Positions 1 through 11,003 of a stretch of DNA of 64,000 nt are shown one piece after another. The notes under the pieces are model-generated. The model was not told where the DNA came from. It searched no databases and saw nothing but the letters and a program-made list of their open reading frames with translations. The number at the start of each line of letters is the position of its first letter. The stretch's first letter is position 1. A program made the translations under genes and the position numbers. The DNA is from Jaminaea rosea (taxonomy: Eukaryota; Basidiomycota; Exobasidiomycetes; Microstromatales). Location of the stretch: the NCBI RefSeq assembly GCF_003144245.1, contig NW_020289975.1:62001-126000 (forward strand). Direction: 5' to 3'.

Positions 1-37
1 GGCTGCAGCAGTAGTGACAGCAAGGAAAACGGAGGAA

Positions 38-2320
38 ATGTCGCAGCAGCAGTCGCAGTCGCAGTCGCAGTCGCGATCGCAGTCGCGATCGCAGGAATCT
101 CTGCGGGGCAAGGCAGCGGGTGGAGATGAGGGGCGAGTATCAGACGAACAAGTCCGTAGATTGGCTTCGGCGGCCAAAGCGGGGAACGTACCCTCGAAAA
201 GCGCGGCAACGACGGCTACGCCCACCACGTCCACGCCCACGTCCACATCCAATCGGGCAGGAGCATCCACCTCCAAGGCTGTCGCTTCAACATCACCTGC
301 GCTTGCGCCGGTCGCCAGTCGTAATCGCGAACTCAGTAGCAAGGACTCGTTTGGCGCCAATTTGAACAGCTTTGGATCGATGCAGGCCTTATCGAGGGCA
401 GTACCGCCGGCTCAGCAGCAGCAGCAGCAGCAGCAACATGAGGCCGGAAGCAGCACTTCGAAGGTAGCCGACACCCCTCACGTCGCTGCAAGGGACTTCG
501 CAACCACCCCATCGTCCTCCTCTGCGGCTGGCAAGGAGCGCGCAGGCACCGACCTCGAGTCGTTCATATCTCTGGCAACGACATCGTCGGGAAGCGGCCC
601 TGCGACTACCAAACCGGCGCGCCCAACCGCTGCTGGTGCTACCGGCACCTCGCCCCTCACGCAGCAGACGATACCGGAAGTAGAGACGCCCAAGGCATCC
701 ATGCCAGAGGTCATGTCGCCTCCCACGATCAGAAGACGGCTGACAGATGAGGACACGCCAGCTTCGCCGCCATCGACGACGCTGACACCAGCCAGGCAGA
801 CAGCCTCCTCAGCTACTCCCTCACCGCAGCGGACACTCAAGAATATCCCATCGGGCTCTCGTCTGCGGCAAACAGCCTCGTCCAATCGGCCAGCAGGGGA
901 GAACGGGAATGGCTCACGCAGCCTACGCAAGACGACCTCCTCCGCAGCCGTCAAGGCCAACGGCGGCAACGGCGCTGGCGGCGAAGATTCGGCAGACAGT
1001 GCTGGCCAGACCGGCGTAGCGCGGCCCAGCTCTTCGGTCAAGGGCGCGGCCGCCTCCTCCTCGCACCACCACAAGACGACCCTCCCCAAGCTCCCCCACG
1101 CGAGCGTCGCTCCTGCTCCCCCGCCCAGCATGTACTGGAGCAAGGCCCCCGTGCACGGCTCGGTACCCAAGCGCTGTTTCCGTGCGCACACAGCCACGCT
1201 TGATGGCGAGACGATGTGGTTGTTCGGCGGGTGCGACTCAAAGGGCTGTTTCGGGACAGTGTGGTGCTTCGACGTCGAAACAATGTGCTGGTCCCGCCCC
1301 AAGGTCAACGGGGACGTCCCCGCCTCACGACGAGCGCACAGCGCCACCATGGTTGATCAGCGCCTCTACGTTTTTGCAGGCGGGGACGGTCCGCTCTACT
1401 TCAGCGACCTCTACGTCTTCGACACCGTTGCGCTGCGTTGGTCCAAGCCTGAGGTGTTCGGCAGATCGCCCACGGCGAGGAGGGCGCATAGTGCCAATCA
1501 TTGGAATGGGTACATCGTCTTCTTTGGTGGTGGGAACGGAGTGGGTGCGCTCAATGATGTTTGGCTGTTGGATGTGAGGGATCCGAGTAGGTTGGAGTGG
1601 AGGGAGATGGAGTGCACGGGGAAGATGCCGATTGGGAGGGGATATCATACGGGGAATGTCGTGGACGACAAGTTGATTGTTATTGGAGGGTCGGATGGGC
1701 ATATGAGTGAGTGCCAGCGCGTCTACAATACGCAATGCTGGTGCCGGCGGTCGCTGACTCAGTCTCCTCGCACGCTCGTAGGCTTCAACGACATCCACGT
1801 CCTCCGCCTCGACACCTCAACCTGGTACCAAATAAAGACGGACGAAGTGCACAACCGTCTTGGCCACACGTCGACGCAAATCGGCTCCTACCTCTTCGTC
1901 TTTGGCGGGCACGACTCGCGTTCTTACTCCAACGAGATCCTCACCCTCAACCTCGTCAACCTCCAGTGGGAAGCGCGACGAGTCTGCGGTAAACGCCCCG
2001 CTGGTCGAGGCTACCATCAGGCGTGGCTCAAGGACTCACGGCTGTTCGTGCATGGCGGGTTTGATGGGAGGGAGGTCTTTGATGATCTCTTCTTTTTGGA
2101 TCTGGCAGCTTGCAGCTATTTGCCGCAGATAACGCAGTTTAGCGTTGTGCTGGATGATGAGGACGAGGAGGGGTCAAGGGGAGATGAAGATGGGGCTGAG
2201 TATGAGATTGGCGGGGAGGAGGCACGGTCGGAGGCGCGGTCAGAGGGGATGAGGGGTACTTCGGATCAGGGTCATCTCGAGGCGCAAGGTGGCCTGTTCG
2301 AGGATGACCCGCTGGAGTGA
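38..2320 (+). CDS. Kelch-repeat protein, possibly 5'-partial
   Basis: The protein has a long Ser/Thr/Gln-rich disordered N-terminus with an SQ-rich start and a polyQ run, followed by about six kelch repeats at residues 365-670. The repeats show the usual pairs such as RRAHSAT...LYVFAGGDG, GRGYHTG...LIVIGGSDG and RLGHTST...LFVFGGHDS. These should fold as a beta-propeller used as a protein-binding scaffold; fungal relatives often act in cell polarity, but the partner here is unknown. An acidic tail follows. One 75-nt intron (1707-1781, GTGAGT...GTAG) is inferred: it is a multiple of three, so the frame stays open through it, but its translation breaks a kelch blade, and removal restores GGSDGHMSFNDIHVL. 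The start is the ATG at 38, giving 735 residues. The frame is also open to the window edge, so an upstream exon is possible. Confidence 0.8.
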   Translation: MSQQQSQSQSQSRSQSRSQESLRGKAAGGDEGRVSDEQVRRLASAAKAGNVPSKSAATTATPTTSTPTSTSNRAGASTSKAVASTSPALAPVASRNRELSSKDSFGANLNSFGSMQALSRAVPPAQQQQQQQQHEAGSSTSKVADTPHVAARDFATTPSSSSAAGKERAGTDLESFISLATTSSGSGPATTKPARPTAAGATGTSPLTQQTIPEVETPKASMPEVMSPPTIRRRLTDEDTPASPPSTTLTPARQTASSATPSPQRTLKNIPSGSRLRQTASSNRPAGENGNGSRSLRKTTSSAAVKANGGNGAGGEDSADSAGQTGVARPSSSVKGAAASSSHHHKTTLPKLPHASVAPAPPPSMYWSKAPVHGSVPKRCFRAHTATLDGETMWLFGGCDSKGCFGTVWCFDVETMCWSRPKVNGDVPASRRAHSATMVDQRLYVFAGGDGPLYFSDLYVFDTVALRWSKPEVFGRSPTARRAHSANHWNGYIVFFGGGNGVGALNDVWLLDVRDPSRLEWREMECTGKMPIGRGYHTGNVVDDKLIVIGGSDGHMSECQRVYNTQCWCRRSLTQSPRTLVGFNDIHVLRLDTSTWYQIKTDEVHNRLGHTSTQIGSYLFVFGGHDSRSYSNEILTLNLVNLQWEARRVCGKRPAGRGYHQAWLKDSRLFVHGGFDGREVFDDLFFLDLAACSYLPQITQFSVVLDDEDEEGSRGDEDGAEYEIGGEEARSEARSEGMRGTSDQGHLEAQGGLFEDDPLE
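413..435 (+). repeat. (CAG)n tract encoding polyQ
   Basis: A run of CAG/CAA codons in the disordered N-terminus of the kelch protein encodes seven or eight glutamines. It is a likely length-variable microsatellite. Confidence 0.9.
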
Positions 2321-2625
2321 GCAAGCGAGAAGCGCCTGAGAGACAGCGCTGATTGGACGGTGGTGCGATTCACTTCCTATAATGCCGCGCTCTGTAATGT
2401 TATGCCGCTTGGTCACGACGTGATGATATTCTGGTGCCTTGTGCCTCAATTGGCCGAGCCAAGAGACGAAGAAGGCGCCGCACCAAGGTCGAGCCGCGCC
2501 AGACGAGGTGAGACCGCGTTCAGGCCTCTTGAATGCATCCCGAATCCAATCACGTCTTGACCTCCTCTCCATCACTTCTCATCTGGGGGAGCAGGCTAGC
2601 TAAGCTCAGCTCAGCTCAGCCAGCC

Positions 2626-5600
2626 ATGGCTCACCCCTACCACTATTCCTCTTATCCCTACCCTTCCTATTACGATTACGATTACGATTACGGGCCGTCT
2701 GCCGAAGACTACCCGTCCGCCTCCGCCTCCGCCTCGGCCTCTGCCGCTCGCTCAGGCAGATGCGAGCATTGTGGCAAGTACGGGCACGCATCGGAAAAGT
2801 GCTGGTTTCTCTCACAGAATGCACATAAGAAGCCGGCTCATTGGCTTCCTCCCCCTCAAGACATGGACACCACCAGCAGCAGCTACGCCTCGACCAGTCG
2901 GCGTCCTCCGCCTCGCCCCTCCAACCTACAGGACTCGATGACCGAGCTAAGGGATAGAGTGCATGGCGGTGCGGCTTCATCTTCTTCAACGCACCCAACC
3001 CGCAGTCCTCAGGATCGACGATCACCACCACCGCCTCCTCCTCGCGCGCCTTACGCGAGCACATCGTCGTCTTCGGCCAGGCCAGAGCGCGGACCGAATG
3101 GCATCGCGGTGGACTCTGGCTGGGGGCGTAGGGCTTCTATCCTGAATGAAGGGGCCAGGTCGCCACGCCAGGCGGAGGTGCTGGACCCGCGACGTCGAGG
3201 CGCATCAGTCAGGAGGCCCGCGGAGGAGGGCGAGATCATGTCAGAGGTGTCGTCTTTGAGAAGTGAAGCGCAATCGAGGGATCGCGGTGGACCACCGCAC
3301 AACGGCGAGAATAGGACCCGCAGAGATCCTCGCCTCGAGGAGCGTCAGAAGCGTCGCGGTAGTGATGAAAGCGCTCGCAAGCATCAAGCTCACACAGGCT
3401 CATCCGCCGACTTGCAACAGCATCTACAGGACCAATTTGAAGTCGTAGAGAGGCGCAACGAACACCTTTCCACCATCGTCAATCGGCCTTGGCCACAACA
3501 GCCCTACTCTCGAACCCAGCTCGCCTCGACGCTCTTCTCCGCCATTACTCGTCTCGTGCCCCTAGCAGAGGAGCTAGACAGGAAGCAGGTCGAGCTGGAT
3601 GACGCAGTCCAGTGGGTCGAGCTGAACAAGGACGAAGCAGGAGCACAGGAGACCATCAGTCAGTTCGAGAAGGAGACGCGCGCCGAGCTTCAGAAGGCGG
3701 TCGAGGAAGCTCGCTCGGCGATGGAGCCTGTTCAGCGCGAATTCACACAGGCTCTGATGCAGCTGGTCGACTACAAGTGGATGATCGAAGCTGCTCAGCA
3801 AAGTTCGGCGAAGAACATCCTTCATATCTGCCAGGAGATGCAGGACGAGTACCGGACCGCCTTCCAGAAGCTGGACCTCGACAGGAAGGCGAGCATTGAG
3901 CGGGCGAGCAGAGAGGCGAGTGATCAGCCACGACGCATCTCACCTCGGCCAATCGCAGCAGAGGATGCCCCGCCGGCGGGCGCGGAGGCGTCTACATCAG
4001 CAACAGCCACGGCGCCGGCGAGGACGACGACGACCGAAGGCGCCGCGACTGCACCGTCTGCTCGAACAGACGACGCCGTGCGTGCTCTGCGCAATGCGCT
4101 CAAGGGAATGCAGCGTCGACTGGATCGCATGGAGGAGGAGACGGACGCCACGAACGAGGAGGCGCATGCTATGCAGGCGGAAATGGTGGACAACGTGGCA
4201 TGGGAAGCGAGAGAAGCGGTCAAGGCCGAGATCCACGCGATGCGAGAGAGGAAGAGGCGGCGGGTGGAAGTGAGCGAAGGTACCGGCGAGGGTACGCCTG
4301 CAACGGCGGCGACGGCAGGGCAGGAAGGCGCGCGCACAGCATCGCCTGCCGCGCCTCGAGAGGATCAAGACGAAACGATGACGCAGGTAGCAAGCACGTC
4401 GGCCGTGCCCCCTCCCGCAGAACGCCCGTCGAGCTCCTCACTCACCTCGGCAGCACCCGCCTCAACCAGCATCGACCTCGAAGCCCTCTCCGCCTCTCTT
4501 CAACCGCGCATCGACTCCTCCATCGAGACCATCCGCACTGAAATCCTCGAACTCGCCCATCAGAAAGCTAGAGAAGACGCGAGCGCGATCGAGGAGCGCG
4601 TCAAATCCGCCTTTAAGGCCGTTGAGCAGGAATTCACCAAAGTCCGAGCTCACACGGAGGAACGCTTCGACTTCCTTGCGGCAGAGATGTTGCGGAAAGA
4701 CAATGAGTGGAAGGAGCGTTTCGCGAGGTACGAGGCTATGCAGAGTGAGACGAATGAGGGGCTCAAGAGGCTTGCCGGTGGGCATGCGAGTACGAGGCAG
4801 TTGCTCATGGGTGCGTGCCCGCAGGAAGGCCTTCAGTTGTTGTCGAGGCTTCTATGGCAAGCTGACCCCTCTCTTCGTCCACGCGCACGCAGCCATGATC
4901 CCCACGGTCAACCAAATTGCACTGCCCCAGCGAACAGCATCGACTGGCGCCACCCCGAGCGCCCCACCTCATCCTCAGCCGCGACCGCAGTCTCTGCAGC
5001 CTACGCTAACCCTTCGCCCGGGGCAGGGACTTCAGACGTCCCCCTTCATGATGCATCGAGGTAGCGCTCCGGTGTCGAATGGCCGAACGCACAGTGCTGG
5101 ATCTGCATCGAGTAGTCCGTCCGTGGCTCACTCACAGCCGCGCCAGCAGCAGGCCGCTCTCCAGTATTTCGGTCAACCGCCGATCCATCATCAGCAAGCG
5201 CTTCAGCAGCAGCAGCAACAGAACGCGAACCTTCAGATGCAGCCCCAGACCCAGCAGCAGCAGCAACAACAGCAGGCCCAGATGCCGAGCACAGAGTGAG
5301 CACGCGAACACGAAGCAAGACTTCCGCCCCTGAGTTCCCCTGGCCAGCACCCGCTCATCCATTCTCCTCATCCTCTCTCCTCTCCTCTCTCTCCACGCGC
5401 CTCCTCCGCAGGATCGACCCGCACCTAATCATCTTCAAAATGATGGGCGACTACTTCAAGCACATCCCCCTCTCCTTCTCCGGGTTCTCCGATACGCTGA
5501 AAGGCAAGGTGCTCAACTTGGCACAAGAGATTCTGGCTACGGGGGCGGCGAATATCAATCTGGACAGCGATCCGGGGGGTAGGACGCGCTGGGCTTTGAC

Positions 5601-6153
5601 GCGGGCAGCCGAGGCTATCTTGAAAGAGGCGGGGGCGTCGCAGCAACAAGACGAGGCTCAACAGAAGGGTAGCGGCGGGCAGCAGGCGCAGACTCAGACT
5701 CAGACTCAGACTCAGACCCAGACTCAGCAGGATCTGTCGCAACAGCATGGAGAGCGCGCAGCGTCCGAACCTTTTCGTACCCCTTCTCCTCCCGGATTCG
5801 AGATCACCGCCGTATCAAAGGCAGCGCAGCAAGTGGTTGCTTCAGCAGCGGCGGCGGCTGCTGCTGCCGAGGACGACGCGAATGGCGCTGAAGGCACTAC
5901 GAAGCGCGGCGAGGGGGATGGCGGCGGCGAGAGCGGAGAGAGCGCACCCCTGCGTAGCAGCTCGCTGACGGCACCAGCAACGACGCATCGAGACGGCACC
6001 AACGGCAATGGGGCAAGCGCAATCGCAAGGAGCAAGAGTGAGGACACGACTGCCAGTGCAGCAGCAGCAGCAGCAGCAGCAGCAGCACCCGGGGGTCAGG
6101 CCATGCAGAACATGCCGGCTTTGAGTGGTCCACCTCCTAACTCGGCTTCCTAG
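2626..6153 (+). CDS. CCHC zinc-knuckle, coiled-coil, polyQ protein
   Basis: Function is not recognised. Near residue 45 is a single zinc knuckle, CEHCGKYGHASEKC (C-x2-C-x4-H-x4-C), the type that binds single-stranded RNA or DNA. The remainder is disordered Ser/Pro/Arg sequence with predicted coiled-coil stretches (about 290-420 and 510-570, and again near 650-720), then Gln-rich segments. The start ATG at 2626 sits in a good context (CAGCCATGG). The model has three exons: 2626-4810, 4893-5295 and 5412-6153 (introns 82 and 116 nt, both GT-AG, both restoring frame), 1109 residues in all. The first intron is well supported by the frame change. The second is less sure: without it the protein ends at a TGA at 5297, and a separate short gene could begin at the ATG at 5441. 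Exon 3 contains a QT-repeat and a polyAla run, in keeping with the style of exons 1-2. Confidence 0.6.
5203..5279 (+). repeat. CAG/CAA-rich polyQ region
   Basis: Imperfect CAG/CAA repeats encode two polyglutamine blocks in exon 2 of the zinc-knuckle gene. A related CAGACT hexamer array encoding QTQTQT lies in exon 3 near 5690-5728. Confidence 0.85.
6058..6086 (+). repeat. (GCA)n tract encoding polyAla
   Basis: About nine GCA codons in a row lie near the 3' end of the zinc-knuckle gene. On the opposite strand the same tract reads CTG repeats. Confidence 0.9.
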
Positions 6154-6767
6154 GGTGAGATCAAAGCCACGTGGCGACCGCAAAGCCACGTGGTCTGTGC
6201 GCAAGTTGCACCTCAGCAAGTGAAAGGCCAACTTTCCTCAACTTTGGCACATCTTCGCAAGCCTTTCACAGCGAAGAGGCAGGTTAAGCTGCTGAAGGTG
6301 GGTAGAATGCTCATCACATTGAGACAGCTCTGCACCTTCTTTCTTCAGCTGGCCCTTGTTTCGTGATCTTCGATTTCCTTTCCTCCTCAACACCATTTCT
6401 CCATTCCTGTGAGACCATTCCAATGTCCAAAGTTCCTGGCCTTGGTGCCAAGCCTGCCTACACTTTGGCTGAATCTGCATTGGTCAGAAATGCCGATTGC
6501 CTCCCTCCAACAGTTGGCAGCTCCTCTATGCTGCTGCGAGATTGCCGACCAAGCTGCCACTATCATGTTCCTTGAATGGCCGCCACTCGCAGCCACGGTT
6601 TACCATCTTGCTAGCCCGAATGGAAATCCAAACTCCGCCCTTCCGTCCCTCTCCCCCTTTCCGCTCCGCGACGTGCACATCTTCCCTCGGCCCTCTCTCT
6701 TCCCGTCCTTCTCCCTCCCTCCTCGTCTTATCTGCCATATCCCCTCCACCCATCCCTCTTCATCGCG
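6154..6767. other. Intergenic gap, 614 bp, with repeated CACGTG motif
   Basis: No convincing gene is seen. Just after the upstream stop codon the 13-mer CAAAGCCACGTGG occurs twice (6162-6174 and 6181-6193), each copy holding a palindromic CACGTG E-box. Segments around 6223-6247 and 6428-6455 share AAGGCCA and AACTTTGG words in inverted order. A long C/T-rich run (about 6640-6765) immediately precedes the next start codon and is the likely core promoter of the amidotransferase gene. The middle of the gap is visibly less GC-rich than the flanking exons. Confidence 0.5.
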
Positions 6768-8046
6768 ATGTCATCAGCGAACGAGCAGTCCACCTCCACC
6801 AACCCGGGGAAACGCACCGTCTCCATCGCACTGCTGGTAGCGGACACACCGCCCGAGGACGTCGTCGCGGCAAAGGGGGAGTGAGTTGAGTTGAGTGGTG
6901 TGTCGACCAGTAAATCGCCGATGAGGACGTGGCGCTGAATCCACCCACCCACTCCTTGGCCTCTCGCCCCTCTCCCCCGCTCACTCACGCACAGTTACCA
7001 TCGCATCTACACTTCCTTCCTCACCCGCTCCCTCTCCACCATCCGCCGACACAGATGGCAAGAACGCATCGAGCTCGACGTCCGCCCCTTCGACGTGGTT
7101 CACGCCCAGCACTACCCTACAGACGGCCAGCTGGCCGACGGGCTTTGGGACGCCATCCTGATAACGGGCTCGGCCACTTCCGTCTGTGATGCTTCCTCGA
7201 CTCCTTGGATGGGGAAGCTACTCGACTTTGTACGTCATGTAGCCGAGGATCATCCGCTGGTTCGTATCCTAGGAGTCTGCTGGGGTCATCAGGCCGTTGC
7301 GCGTGCCTTTGGCGGGGAGGTGGAGCAGAACGAGGCGGGAGGGTGGGAGTTGGGGGTGTACGATTGTGAGCTTAATGAGGAGGGGGAGGAGGTTTGGGGG
7401 TTCACTAAGTGGGATTTGGAGGAGGAGAGGGGTAGTGCCGGTGGGGCGTTGAAGATGGTTGATGAGGAGCAGGATGAGGGTGCGCCCAAGAAGCTGGTGA
7501 GTTGCGCGAACGACCCAATGCAGGAGAAGAGTGACGATAATGTGCGTTGCCTGACATTTCCGGCCCCTCCCACCTCCTCTCCTCGCTCGCTCTGCACAGC
7601 GCATCCAACAAGTGCACAAGGACCACGTAACCGCCCTGCCCGAGGACCTGAACGGGACTCCCTTCCTCAACCTCTGCTCCACCTCCGCGACGCCGATCCA
7701 ATCCCTCTGCCTGCGCTACCCTACCGACTCACCCCCCATGCCTTCGGTCGCTCAAACCTCCCAGTTCATCGCCTTCGATACATTCACCCCTCCCACCTCC
7801 TCCGGTCCCTCGCCCCCGCGAGGATGCCAGATCCTGACGCTGCAGGGTCACCCGGAGTTTGATAGGGAGATCGTGGAACTCTTGATCAAGGGAAAGGCGA
7901 CGGCTATGGGTGCTGTGCCGGCAGGGATGGTAGAGGAGGCCCTGCAGCGCGCGGCGAGGGAGGATGATGCGATGAAGATTGGGAGGAGGATTTGGGCTAT
8001 GCTTGGCGTGGAGGAGGGGAGGGAAGAGGGCGGGGAGTCGATGTGA
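6768..8046 (+). CDS. Class I glutamine amidotransferase (GMP synthase-like)
   Basis: The protein is a stand-alone class I glutamine amidotransferase domain of 353 residues. The nucleophile elbow is GVCWGHQAVARAFGG (catalytic Cys), preceded by the oxyanion segment LITGSATSV, and the catalytic His-x-Glu is in LQGHPEFD. Such proteins hydrolyse glutamine or gamma-glutamyl peptides; the acceptor for this fungal subgroup is not known from sequence. There are three exons: 6768-6880, 6995-7496 and 7600-8046. Intron 1 (114 nt) is phase 2 and joins to give GDYHRIYTSF, a segment typical of the family; intron 2 (103 nt) is phase 0 and leads into RIQQVHKDHV. The C-terminal 40 residues are a charged helical tail. 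The gene is convergent with the next one, whose stop lies 50 bp away. Confidence 0.88.
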
Positions 8047-8096
8047 TGGCGTGCGACGACGTAATAGATGGCGATGCATTTACATGGGAGGGCTGG

Positions 8097-8907
8097 TCAG
8101 GATGGTCTCGCCGTCGTTGTTGTCGTCGTCGTCGTAGCTGACAAGACGTGCGCCACCGCCCGACTTGCCTCAACGAGGCGCTGCCTCCGCTCATAGGCAT
8201 CGTCGCTCGCCCCTCCCTTTGCTCGTAGCGCGGCTATCCGGTCTTGGAGGCTCGTCTGCGCTTCGCTGCCTCCTTCTGTCGCTGATATTGCTACGCCGCC
8301 GAGGACGGAGCGAGATAGGCTGGCCAAAGTCTGTGAGAGGGCTGATAGGAGGTGCTCGAGAGCGGCTGTACGCACGATGATCAGCAGATGCCACATCGTA
8401 CAGCCACGTTGCTATATGCTCACCTTGCGCGTCCGGACTCGCCGTCTCGCACAGCGACCCCTCGACTGCATCATAGAATTGCTCGCCCAGCCTCTCCAAC
8501 TCATCCAACTCCCTCTGAAAAGTCTCCACATCATCCTGCATACTCCTAGTCTTCTTGACTTGCCCGCGCGCCGCCGCTCCCCCCGTCCTTGCACCACCTG
8601 CTCTACGTGCCTGGCTCTGCGGCGTATAATTGCCCATACGCTGCGCCATCGGTGTCAGTCCCGCTGCACCCGCTGCAGCTGGAGAAGAGGCGGAGGCGGA
8701 GGCGAAGGGTGTCATCGGCCCACCCTGCGCTGGGTGCGGGGCTGGCTGTTGTTGTTGCGAGGGTGTCAGAGCGGATGAAGAGGTGGAAGCTGTCGGGAGA
8801 CCCACGAAGGGGGATAGGGCTGACGGTGATGTCTTGGGTAAGGGAGAGCCAGATGTCGTTGCTGCTGCGTTTAGCAGGGCTGCTTGAGATGTGGGCGGCG
8901 AGGCCAT
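8097..8907 (-). CDS. Conserved-looking helical protein of unknown function
   Basis: I do not recognise this protein. The first 120 residues are Ala/Ser/Pro/Gln-rich and disordered. The second half looks helical: VETFQRELDELERLGEQFYD is followed by leucine-patterned helices and a charged segment RIAALRAKGG. Small helical subunits of larger complexes (Mediator, tethering or kinetochore subunits) look like this, but no signature decides the matter. There are two exons, 8424-8907 and 8097-8365, separated by a 58-nt phase-1 intron (GTGAGC...ACAG). Splicing joins SPDAQ to AALEHLLSAL and avoids an early stop. A Thr run encoded by GAC/ACG repeats lies just before the stop. The gene is divergent from the paraoxonase-like gene, with 185 bp between start codons. 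Confidence 0.6.
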
Positions 8908-9092
8908 TCTGATTCAATGAGGCGAAGAATTGGGAGGGAAAGAAGAGAAAGAAGACGTGACGAATCCAAGTTCCTCTCCGCTCTCCCTCCCTACTCTGTC
9001 CGTCCACGGAGACGAGGGCCCCGCACGAGCCATGCATTTCGCCCTTTCCTCTTCCACTCGCATCAAGTTGACCTCTCCAACAAAGGAAAGCA
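8908..9092. promoter_or_regulatory. Divergent promoter region
   Basis: A 185-bp gap separates the start codons of the helical protein (minus) and the paraoxonase-like gene (plus), so it must hold both promoters. It is C/T-rich on the plus strand toward the second gene. No TATA box is evident. Confidence 0.45.
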
Positions 9093-10796
9093 ATGCCGTC
9101 CAAACGACAGGTCATTTCCCCGGGGCAAACACGAGGAGAAGCCCCCCCTCCTTCACCTCAAGGGCGTCGTGCACCGCAAAGTCTCGTCAGCAATCGCATC
9201 AAGCTAGCCCTCCTCGCCCTAATCCTCTCGCGCCTCATCCCCTTCCTCTCCTGGGCCACGACTGCGTTCTGGCCTGTGAGCCTTCCTGACTTCTGGGTAC
9301 CAGACGGATCTACGTGCTCGAACCTAAATGCATCACAAGTCGATGATTCGGTTTACGACGGCAAGCCAACAGGTGGGATAGCCTCGACGAAGCAGGAGTT
9401 GAGCTTCTGTGAGGATGCCGAGCACCTCGTTGGTGGATGGGTCTTGTTTAGTTGCGACTTCAATCGCGGGAGGTGGAATACGGTCATGGGTCCACTCGAA
9501 GATCCCGAGCCGCGAGGGTCATTGTGGATCTGGGATGCTCGGAACGGCAGCGAAGAAGAAGAAGAAGGGCCGCGTGTGCTATCTTTGTCGGGCTACCCGA
9601 AGGAGAGGGACTTCCATCCCTTGGGGACGGCGTACCACGAGGGGAGTGGGCGACTCTTTGTTGTGAATCACGCACGAGATGCAAGTAGTATTGAGGTGTT
9701 CGACCTCGTGCATGACAGAGTCAATGGCGCATGGGAAGCGCACTACGTACTTTCCTTGCGGCATCCACTTGCTACGCACACGCCGAACGCCATCGTCGCG
9801 CTGGGGGCTACTTCTTTGCTGGTGACCAACGACCATCTCCTCGCAAGACGACCTCCGAGAGACATTGAACAACTCCAGGCTACGTACAGGGCCCTCTCCC
9901 CCGACTGGCTCCCCTCCTCCCTTATCGCACCCCTAGCTCGACTAGCCAGCAACCCCCTCGTAGCCAATCTCGCCCCACGCCTGGAAACGATACTTGGCCT
10001 AGGAGGCGGATGGGTGGCACAGCTGCGCTTCACCGATGACGAGGCCAGTGCTGCGGAAGCTCGCCTTGTTGCGACGGGTATTCCATTCGCCAACGGCCTC
10101 GCCATCAGCCCGGACGGTAGCACACTGGCCGTGGCATCGACCACTACGCCTGGCGTCCGAATGTACGCCTTTACCGCACCACCTTCAGGAGATGGATGGG
10201 CCGAACCGCTAGGTCGAAGACGGGGCGTGAGCTACGATGTGGTCTCCACGCCATTCGCGCCGGATAATGTCGCCTTCTCCCGCACCAGTCGTAGTCCCAA
10301 GGGCAAAGAGAGTGACAAGACTCCATGGGGAGGGGCCAAGCTAGTAGTGGCAGGCCACGCAAACCCGATTCAGTTGCTCAGCCTCGCGCGAGGGCCCTAC
10401 GATCTGGATAACGAGGGGAAGAAGCAGAAGAAGGCGTCCAGCTGGGTCGTTGCGATTGATGTCGTTGCTGCGATAGAAGGGGGAGAGAGTGAGCAAGAGG
10501 AGGACGATCAAGCGCCCCACCCCGCCTTACGCGCAGGCATGGCACGAGAGCGACTGGTAGCAGTGCATCCCCCTCACTCCAGCTCCCCAACTTCCAGCTG
10601 GGAGTATCGCCTCCGCACCCTCTACCAAGGCTCGGCCGGCTCTGCGAACGGGCCAGGGGTTAGGAGCAGCACGACTGGCCTTCTCATCGACGAGGAAGAC
10701 AATCCGGCAGAGTCGGAGGCGGAGGGGAAGGCGACATTCGTCGTGCCCGGACTGTACGCTCGAGGAGTCATGGTTTGTCACGGTGTGTCGTTGTAG
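9093..10796 (+). CDS. Paraoxonase/arylesterase-like beta-propeller hydrolase
   Basis: The single-exon protein of 567 residues carries a hydrophobic anchor at about residues 37-60 and a lumenal or extracellular six-bladed propeller of the serum paraoxonase (PON) family. Calcium-site motifs match the family by eye: CEDAEHL (Glu-Asp pair), HPLGTAYHEG, THTPNAIVALG...VTNDHLL (Asn/Asp ligands), FANGLAISPDG (Asn ligand) and FAPDNVAF (Asp-Asn pair). PON enzymes hydrolyse lactones and aryl esters with a structural and a catalytic Ca2+. The protein is longer than animal PON (about 355 residues) because of insertions rich in Arg/Pro after the NDH motif and of Glu/Lys near 430-480. The N-terminal anchor without an evident cleavage site suggests an ER or surface type II membrane enzyme. 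The substrate cannot be read from sequence. Confidence 0.82.
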   Translation: MPSKRQVISPGQTRGEAPPPSPQGRRAPQSLVSNRIKLALLALILSRLIPFLSWATTAFWPVSLPDFWVPDGSTCSNLNASQVDDSVYDGKPTGGIASTKQELSFCEDAEHLVGGWVLFSCDFNRGRWNTVMGPLEDPEPRGSLWIWDARNGSEEEEEGPRVLSLSGYPKERDFHPLGTAYHEGSGRLFVVNHARDASSIEVFDLVHDRVNGAWEAHYVLSLRHPLATHTPNAIVALGATSLLVTNDHLLARRPPRDIEQLQATYRALSPDWLPSSLIAPLARLASNPLVANLAPRLETILGLGGGWVAQLRFTDDEASAAEARLVATGIPFANGLAISPDGSTLAVASTTTPGVRMYAFTAPPSGDGWAEPLGRRRGVSYDVVSTPFAPDNVAFSRTSRSPKGKESDKTPWGGAKLVVAGHANPIQLLSLARGPYDLDNEGKKQKKASSWVVAIDVVAAIEGGESEQEEDDQAPHPALRAGMARERLVAVHPPHSSSPTSSWEYRLRTLYQGSAGSANGPGVRSSTTGLLIDEEDNPAESEAEGKATFVVPGLYARGVMVCHGVSL

Positions 10797-11003
10797 TATG
10801 TTCAGTCGTCGAAAGGTAATATGGGATACACGATGGGGTGATAGTGATACATGTGGTGACTCAAGAGAAGTGTGTCGGGAGGCGAGGGGAGGGACAAAGT
10901 CGCCTCGTCCAGGCGACTAGCGTATTCGTGGTCTTGCTGTCGTAATGGTCTGCTCGTGTATGCCTCGCCGTGCTGTTCTGTGTCGTCTATTAAGCGCCCG
11001 CCC

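Noticed and set aside
478-1350. Long minus-strand frame opposite the kelch gene.
   Set aside because: It is a shadow of a GC-rich coding strand: the translation is unlike a domain, while the plus strand shows clear kelch repeats.
3924-4337. Minus-strand frames opposite the zinc-knuckle gene.
   Set aside because: Low-complexity Ser/Arg/Ala translation produced by the complementary strand of a biased coding region.
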